Below the pieces are notes generated by a model, which saw only the letters and a program-made list of their open reading frames with translations, made no database searches and was not told the origin of the DNA. Of a stretch of DNA of 37,500 bases, positions 30,593 through 37,500 are shown one piece after another (position 1 is the stretch's first letter; each line of letters opens with the position of its first letter). Made by a program: the position numbers and the translations under genes. The stretch is from Halocaridina rubra (Eukaryota; Arthropoda; Malacostraca; Decapoda; Atyidae). The stretch is from the NCBI GenBank assembly GCA_037179515.1, contig JAXCGZ010013655.1:7501-45000 (forward strand). The letters are read 5' to 3'.

Positions 30593-31546
30593 TGAAAAAT
30601 GGGAAAAAGCTCAAAAAACGAGGAGTTTCGAGGAAAGGGATCTTTCCTGTAAACACGATTAGATTAATACTGTGCATAACAGCATGCTTTACACCTGAGT
30701 CCTAAACTCCCCAGGTAACTTAGCTACAGAACACTTTCTCCCAACATGGAATTTCGCATTACAATGCCCGAGGTATGAGAGCATTTAAAATATTCAAATG
30801 TCTCTTATATGCAGGATGGTCTGACATGTTTATTTGATCAACTGCATAAAATTCGACTGGAATATATTCTTGTAGCCACGTATCAATATTGATCATATCT
30901 CCCCCCCCCCCCAAAAAAAAAGTACGAGGGATGGCGGAAAAAAAAATCGTAGGCGAATTCTGATGGCAACAGCTCTCGAGAGGCAAACACCTGTTAATTG
31001 ACACATATTACCATAAGCTGCGGAATTAGAGCAACAAGTGACATTATCCCGTTCTTTTCTACCAGGTCATCAGACATTAACGCAAAAATAACGGTAAACG
31101 AGGCTTGAGAGATGACTCTCTTTTTCTAATAATAAAAATGCGTTAGCTCGACTACCTCGGATTATGGCATGTGGCTTACACCACAAATTCCGCATGGAGG
31201 TAACCACCCATTATTTAATCTGTAACAAGGTGTAAAACGTTGAAAAGTGTTAACAGACAGGTTGTCTAAGCAACAAGAACAACTGCATCTGCAAAATTAT
31301 GATGAGGCCAATCACACACATCAAAATCGGACCTTTAAATGGCATTTTTCGAATAGTAAATTCCTATTTGGCACCTGGTGTTGGTGTAACGCCCACCTAC
31401 CAATTTCTATAAACTAATCGTTTCTGTTAGCTATGTAGTTTCATACTAGTTTCACAAAACACTTTTACGTATCATATATGACACCCATTTAGAGGATATT
31501 TCAATCTTAAGCATAAACATATTCAGTGAAGGTTAAATCCACTCAC

Positions 31547-31640
31547 TTAAACCAAGAGCACAGAGGAATTGGACCCGCCTTCCGCACTGTTAAGTAGGTT
31601 TCTGAGTCTTCGTCAGAAGTTGGCCCGAGTCGCCCGACCA
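31547..31640 (-). other. Candidate 5' non-coding exon of the small membrane-protein gene
   Basis: On the minus strand a GC-richer stretch ends TTGGTTTAA followed by GTGAGT (31546-31541), a good donor. Together with the acceptor at 29150-29149 it would define a first intron of about 2.4 kb. The transcription start is not resolved. Placement is inference from splice signals and base composition only. Confidence 0.3.
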
Positions 31641-31843
31641 GGGCCAAGTGTTCTGTTCACTTGATTCGTAACTTTCGTTAAGTCGATTGACATCTAATTT
31701 TTCGTACAACCTTCCGCGTGGTTCCTCAACGTGCCTAAAACTGTTCGTTCTGTAATTTTCTGATTTATAATCTTACTGTATTTCTGTTATTAAGCAAAAC
31801 ACATTAGTCACAATTATTTTGGGCATTTCACTCGCTCAATACG

Positions 31844-31851
31844 TATAAAAG
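31844..31851 (+). promoter_or_regulatory. Isolated TATA box (TATAAAAG)
   Basis: This is a consensus TATA element followed by GC-richer sequence (GCCACCGGATAGAGCTTCCG). It points away from the small-protein gene, so a divergent promoter is conceivable, but I see no + strand coding exon downstream in the window. Chance occurrence in AT-rich DNA is quite possible. Confidence 0.25.
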
Positions 31852-32705
31852 CCACCGGATAGAGCTTCCGTTTCCTCTATTTTGTGTTCTTTTCCCAAAA
31901 TATTTCGACACTGATTTTAACGTAACACCGGGGTACGAATGGAGAAGAATCCCATTTGATTATCCTTGAGATGGCTACATTTATCCTTTTAATAAACTTT
32001 AATATTTGTTTATAATTATTAAGGAACATTCAGAAATTATCTTTAAAAAATTTTAATGTTCGTTTATATTTGTTAAGGAACATCCAGAACTTAGTTAGTT
32101 TTGTAAAACTTTTAATTTCAAACATTATGCATTGACTAATATGGAATATTTTTTTACAAGCATGATTTGAGCGTGATATCCATAAACAATAAAGAAACTT
32201 GAAAAAAAGTTTTAAAGTATTAAATACCTTTATTTCTAACTTTAGTACATGCTTATAATTATCCTCGGAGTATTTAACACTTTAAACTTTATCTCCGACA
32301 ATAAACTAACATGTTTAATAATTAACCAATGTTCACTCATAAACAAATATAAGTTTAATCAAGACGTCCCCAGGGCTATGACAATTGGGAACACACCTAG
32401 CCCGTTCTAACAGGTGGTCTGGCAGGTGTTGACTAATATTAATATAGCAGAGAGGAAAATGACTCGTCTAGGAGGAAAAGAGAGATACTGCTTAGCAAAT
32501 GATACTTTGATTGTAATTTTATTCATATTTTCCTCTTCAGTTTATCAAAGAAGAAAATATCCCAGGTCTAAGTGGGGGAGTGTAGCAAAACAGTGAGTAG
32601 CTATAAATGTTGTTGTCAAGAATGACGTCATTAGAATGACATCACAAACTCCTTTTATTTTGTGTTGTGTCGTCGTTGATAGTATTGTTATAGCAACAGG
32701 GAATT

Positions 32706-32738
32706 CTACTACTACTACTACTGCTACTAATTATTATT

Positions 32739-32797
<59 letters not shown>

Positions 32798-32798
32798 C
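32706..32798. repeat. (CTA)n/(TTA)n microsatellite
   Basis: CTA triplets pass into TTA triplets. Bases 31.9-32.7 kb before it hold no recognisable gene. Confidence 0.95.
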
Positions 32799-32920
32799 CC
32801 TGCGTGTCGTAAAAGGCGACTAAAAGTGGACGGGGCGGGGGGACTGGGAATCCCCCCCCCCTTGTACCAACCTCCTGTGAGACGTCAAAGAAGAAGGGGA
32901 GTGGGGGGGGAGAATAACTT
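32799..32920 (+). repeat. Dispersed GC-rich repeat starting CCTGCGTGTCGTAAAAGGCG
   Basis: A short element with CGTGTCGTAAAAGGCGACTA, G-runs and C-runs, wedged between two trinucleotide arrays. A diverged relative lies near 318-350. I associate this type of repeat with decapod genomes from memory, unverified. Confidence 0.55.
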
Positions 32921-32989
32921 CTCCCCAAACTGTTTTCCTTTTTTGATGTCGACTACCCCCCAATTTAAGGGGGAAACAGCCAAGGTATA

Positions 32990-33050
32990 TGTATGTATGT
33001 ATGTATTATTATTATTATTAATAGTAGTAGTAGTAGTAGTAGTAGTAGTA

Positions 33051-33137
<87 letters not shown>
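32990..33137. repeat. (TATG)n/(TTA)n/(GTA)n/(AAT)n compound microsatellite
   Basis: Four motifs follow each other: TATG, TTA, AGT, then about 85 bases of AAT. The change from TTA to AAT gives complementary segments that could fold. Confidence 0.95.
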
Positions 33138-33138
<1 letters not shown>

Positions 33139-33388
33139 TACATGTGTGTTCACAGACCATATTGTTACAACTCTCCTACTTCAAATGGATTTATTTCCTA
33201 CTTTCATCCTTTTGCTATTCTTGAAATTCCATTTTCTAATGAAATGTCGGTGAACGTCAATGCCGAAAGCGGGGAATTTGAAAACCTTTCCGTCTTCTAT
33301 TAGTGGGTTTTTAAACAAGCAGAATTCATTGCTATGTGTTAGGACAGCTGTTCGCCGTTTACGAATATAACATAGAGAGCATTCACTA

Positions 33389-33580
33389 GAGTCACCGTGG
33401 CTCTAGCGGTAGTGTCCGCGACTTTGAGGCGTCAGGTCGAGGGATCGCGCCCCGTCACGGTCTGAGGTTAGCAAGGGCATGCACTCAGGGTAACGATTAC
33501 ATCTGCCAAAGCAAGTTCGGAAGAAGGCAACCGTCCTAGCTCATGGTAGAAAAGTGAGTCAGTGGCGTAAAGCCGAAACA
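33389..33580 (+). mobile_element. tRNA-derived SINE, copy E
   Basis: The head is nearly identical to copy A (GTCACCGTGGCTCTAGCGGT; GGTCGAGGGATCGCGCCCCG). Flanks AGCATTCACTA (33378-33388) and AGTATTCACTA (33586-33596) match in 10 of 11 positions, a likely target-site duplication. Confidence 0.83.
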
Positions 33581-34649
33581 CACTAAGTATTCACTATAAT
33601 ATTAGAAATGCTTATATTAAGAAATTCGTAGATGAATACATGTATAAAATCGCCAAGTAAAAAGAAAAAGAATAGCCCTCCATGTATGAGACCTTCTCTC
33701 CTGCATTTTTTTTTTTAATATAGTTTCAAATCATCACGGGACGATAGCATTGCACTGTCATTGTGGTTAATATATGACATTTTATTCGTAGCAGAGTGAA
33801 CATGACTCCCATTTGTTCCAAATCATATCTCCCTCAGGTCCTACCCTGACTTGCACTCATTAATACCGTTACAGCTAATCACTTTTAGCTGGGTGCAGCT
33901 CATTGGCAAAGCACCCAGTTTCATCTTGAGCAGTTGTCAAAATGCTTCTTCTATTAACTATTTCGTTGTACAGTAATTGCTTTTACTGGTTCAACTTTAG
34001 TGTCTGGCTAGCTAGATATTTTAGCATATTACTGGAGTAAGTATTCCTCGTAACAAATCTTTAATTGATTACATATTATTCTGGATTATAGCACTCCTCA
34101 TTCAGATAAATATAATTCTTGCTTATATTTTTTTATTCTTTGAAATCTATAATAAGAATTCACTTAAGTGGGGAATGCTCTAAAATACAAGTAAGGTGAA
34201 ACTTACTCATATTTAGAGACGGGGAAATGTTTTGCAAGCACAGACCACCAAGAACTCCTGGGAGTATATTCGTACTTGAGAGAGCTGCAAAGACATGCCA
34301 AATGCCTTGTCATATTCCAGTGTCATAATAGAGAAAATATAGAAGCAGATAATTATACACACCCGCATACACATACGAAAGCAAATTTAGGGGAATACAC
34401 ACATGTATAGGGACGGACAATTGTGTCTTAAGACATTTATATATACATGTTCATATATAGTATACTGAAATGACGTATAATTTCTTGAAAGAGAACTCCC
34501 ACTCATTCCGGAAAGACAAGTAAGTCCTACGTACAGTAATACTAAATGACTGACTGAAGATCAAAAGAAGTCATTTGATTCCCTTTTTTTCAACTCCTGC
34601 TAAATTAAAACATGCAAGTAGCATTTAGGATCATGCATAATGACTTATT

Positions 34650-35049
<400 letters not shown>

Positions 35050-35236
35050 GAAATGTATTAATATTTCTTTTTATTTAATTCATGGAAGCACCTAAATATT
35101 AATATATAGATGGTTAAATGGTTAGGATACTAACAGTGATAATATATTAGTACTTATCCACTTATCTCCAAGACCCATAATCCCCCTTTTAAGGGGGATG
35201 GTAGAGTCAAAGCAACTTGACTCTGCTGGAGGAACA

Positions 35237-35242
<6 letters not shown>

Positions 35243-35326
<84 letters not shown>
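35243..35326. repeat. (CT)n microsatellite
   Basis: An almost pure CT array preceded by two small hairpins at 35180-35224 (ATCCCCCTT/AAGGGGGAT and AGAGTCAA/TTGACTCT). Confidence 0.95.
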
Positions 35327-35329
<3 letters not shown>

Positions 35330-35330
<1 letters not shown>

Positions 35331-36120
35331 ACGCACGGTCACTCCTTATTATGGGAAATGAATGAAATTATTGAATTGAGTAAACGCCGCAGGAGGAGTG
35401 CCTCAAGGTGAATTCCGATCTTGCCTTTACTCCCAAGCACAGCCAAATATCGTCCTATAATTTAGCAATAACTAGATGTCTTTGCTTAATATGACTGCCT
35501 GCTTTATATGTCAAATTCTGAGCTCTTCCTATATGAATAAAGTCGCTAATATTTATGAAACAAAGAAACAATGCAAATAAGTACATAAAATAAAAATATA
35601 TAAAAAATATATATAAATAACACTTCGCATTGGCAGCCTCATGAGCGTGGCCAGATTATCGTGTTATCTCCATATTTGCAATTGAATATCTCTATATAAA
35701 TTAATAGCTGTGCTTTATCTGTGCAGTTGTGGTTGTTTGTCCAAGTTATGGTTGATTATTCTAGTTATGGTGTAGTTGCAGTTGGATACAGTATATCGTG
35801 TACTGTATACTATAGAGGGTGCTGATGGTATGACAGTTTTCGTTCCTGGTGCTTAGAGAGAGGATGTGTTTAGTGGTTGTGTTAGAATTGTTATAGAGGT
35901 GAGTTGATATTTTGCAAAATTAAAGAGGATATTGGACTCACCCAAACGGCAAGCAACTATGTGCTAATATATTTTGTAAATATTAAACTGTAAGTATTTG
36001 TAAATAACTAACTAGTTAGGTAACTAAATAGGAATATTTCTTGTAGATAAGCTCTATGTTTAACACTGCGGTACTATAACTTTTTATCTATATCATATAC
36101 GTTTGTTATTACAACCTATT
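35330..36120. other. Intergenic, no gene recognised
   Basis: AT-rich sequence with short direct repeats around 35730-35790 (AGTTATGGTTG/TAGTTATGGTGT). No coding or RNA gene was recognised. Confidence 0.5.
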
Positions 36121-36121
36121 T

Positions 36122-36350
36122 GTTCCGGTTTTACGTCACGGACTCTCTTTTCTACCAAGGGCTAGGACGGTTGCCTTCTTGCGAAAGACTTTTTTTGGCA
36201 GATGTAATCGTTACCCTGAGTGCATACCCTTGCTAACCTCAGACCGTGACGGGGCGCGAACCCTCGACCTGACGCCTCTAAGTCGCGGACGTTACCGCAA
36301 GCGCCCTAGCCCTTGGTAGAAAAGGGAGTCCGCGATGTAAAACCGGAGCC
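36122..36350 (-). mobile_element. tRNA-derived SINE, copy F, with an inverted extra tail
   Basis: The reverse-strand SINE occupies 36122-36304 (tail TTCCGGTTTTACGTCACGG first, head last). At the head end it fuses to a + strand SINE tail, 36305-36346 (CCTAGCCCTTGGTAGAAAAG, GTAAAACCGG). The composite therefore has roughly 41-base inverted ends differing at about three positions. Confidence 0.82.
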
Positions 36351-37085
36351 TTATACAGTGTTACGCGAGTTAGGGATTTTCCAGGTTTGGCTAGGGATTT
36401 TGTTCCAACAGCGTAAAATTTTCCCTAGATTGTTTGTGTTATTATCGTGCTTTACCTAACCTAACGTAAACCTAACATTTGTCCGCCACTTTTTACTAAG
36501 GTATTATATGTATACAAAGGGTTTTGTGAAGGTTTGGAAGAAAATAAACCAAAATTGAGGCTCCGGAGTTATACTGGACCTTTACCCATATTATTTAAAC
36601 ATGATTTTTTATTGTTAATAATAACATGCCTTATCCCCATTAAAAAAAAAAAAGGCAGGATATAACAGTATAGACAAGAAGAGGAACGCTATATAGCCTA
36701 GCCTCTGAGTAAGCGCTAGATTCACTAATCCATGCGCCTACCTCACTCAGGTTCTGAGACATGATGACGGTGAGTTGGAAAAAAGAAAAAAAAAATATCA
36801 TCCCGGTTCTTTGGAATGTGAAGAGGACCCACTAACACTCTTAAGCATGTAGGCACCGAGGTGCTCGATGTTTCTTTCTCAAATATTTAGTTCGTGCCAA
36901 ATTATATTATACGTTAACCCGACCTAGTATCTTAGCCGAGAAAAACATGTGTGGAAATATTGTACATACGTTATAAACATACACATACATACATTAATTA
37001 CATGCATACATGCACACATATTGTACATACACGCATGAATACATACACGTATGCATATTTACACATATATACGTATATACCTATG
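36351..37085. other. Intergenic, no gene recognised
   Basis: Contains CCTAACCTAACG near 36456, A-rich runs, and an ACATAC-rich stretch (36970-37080) that leads into the next SINE. No gene was recognised. Confidence 0.5.
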
Positions 37086-37280
37086 TAGTCACCGTGACTC
37101 AAGCGGTAGCGTCCGCGACTCTGAGGCGTCAGGTCGAGGGTTCGCGCCCCGTCACAGTCTGAGGTTAGCAAGGGCATGCACTCAGGGTAACGATTACATC
37201 TGCCAAAATAATTCCTTCGCAAGAAGGCAACCGTCCTAGCACTTTGTTGAAAAGGGAGTCCGTGACGTAAAACCGGAACA
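37086..37280 (+). mobile_element. tRNA-derived SINE, copy G
   Basis: A well-conserved copy: GTCACCGTGACTCAAGCGGT, GGTCGAGGGTTCGCGCCCCG, CACTCAGGGTAACGATTACA, tail GTAAAACCGGAACA. It is inserted in an ATAC-rich simple repeat, so a target duplication (ATATACGTATA/ATATACGCATA) is suggestive only. The remainder to 37500 shows no gene. Confidence 0.82.
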
Positions 37281-37500
37281 TATACGCATACATACTCGCG
37301 CACGCACGCACACAAGCACACATACATATATTTCATTTCTTATGCCAGATATATTATTAGGAAATATGATAATAAACAAGTTACCTCTTATTGTATAGAT
37401 CCATATTAGCTACGTGCCTTGGAGGGGATAAAACCTGTTTAGAAGGAAGCGAAGAATCAGAAAATTATATGCAGTGTCTAACTGAAGAAATGTTAGCAGT

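Noticed and set aside
36450..36475. Arthropod telomere repeat (TTAGG)n, also near 27718
   Set aside because: Only two imperfect units at each place; far too short to be an interstitial telomere array.

Overview
This is eukaryotic nuclear DNA, most likely from an arthropod and, I infer, a decapod crustacean. It is AT-rich and gene-poor. It holds very long (AT)n, (TTA)n, (GA)n and (CT)n arrays, several families of transposon relics, and at least seven copies of one tRNA-derived SINE. A short repeat beginning CCTGCGTGTCGTAAAAGGCG (32799, with a diverged version near 320) and CR1-like 3' ends built on TTATGTTC also resemble repeats I associate with decapod genomes. That taxonomic call rests on remembered repeat styles, not on a database search. 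There are no bacterial features: no operons, ribosome binding sites or CRISPR.

Only two host genes can be supported. ELP4 (Elongator subunit 4) lies on the + strand at 22584-23702 as one uninterrupted coding exon behind a good splice acceptor. A small glycine-rich, probably membrane-inserted protein of 115 residues lies on the - strand at 29127-28585, in two coding exons separated by a 195-base GT-AG intron. Its 5' leader is probably spliced from an exon near 31.6 kb. The two genes converge across about 4.9 kb.

Layout: 1-800, microsatellite and a SINE with target-site duplications. 993-3402, a 5'-truncated LINE with an intact reverse-transcriptase reading frame and a poly(A) tail. 3413-3800, a mariner-type transposase relic. 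3806-4168, four tandem 89-base units. 4280-5089, microsatellites. 5660-5830, a tail fragment of the same LINE. 6002-9064, a hAT transposon with 16-base perfect terminal inverted repeats, a broken transposase, a large palindrome and GA/CT arrays. 9899-14089, a decayed CR1-clade LINE on the - strand (ORF1 with SGNH esterase, ORF2 with endonuclease and reverse transcriptase). 15340-15775, a truncated, nearly identical copy of its 3' end in opposite orientation. 15931-17593, a pogo/Tigger-type element with TA target duplication, a transposase N-terminal relic and internal tandem repeats. 17.6-22.5 kb, repeat fragments. 22.58-23.70 kb, ELP4. 23.7-28.5 kb, intergenic DNA with minisatellites and SINEs. 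28.6-31.6 kb, the small-protein gene, with a LINE relic at 30.2 kb inside its proposed first intron. 32-37.5 kb, microsatellites and SINEs.

Nothing here looks like a new multi-gene system. The observations most worth following are the small two-exon protein, the palindromic SINE derivatives, the internal repeat architecture of the Tigger-type element, and the question of whether ELP4 is the native gene or a retrocopy.
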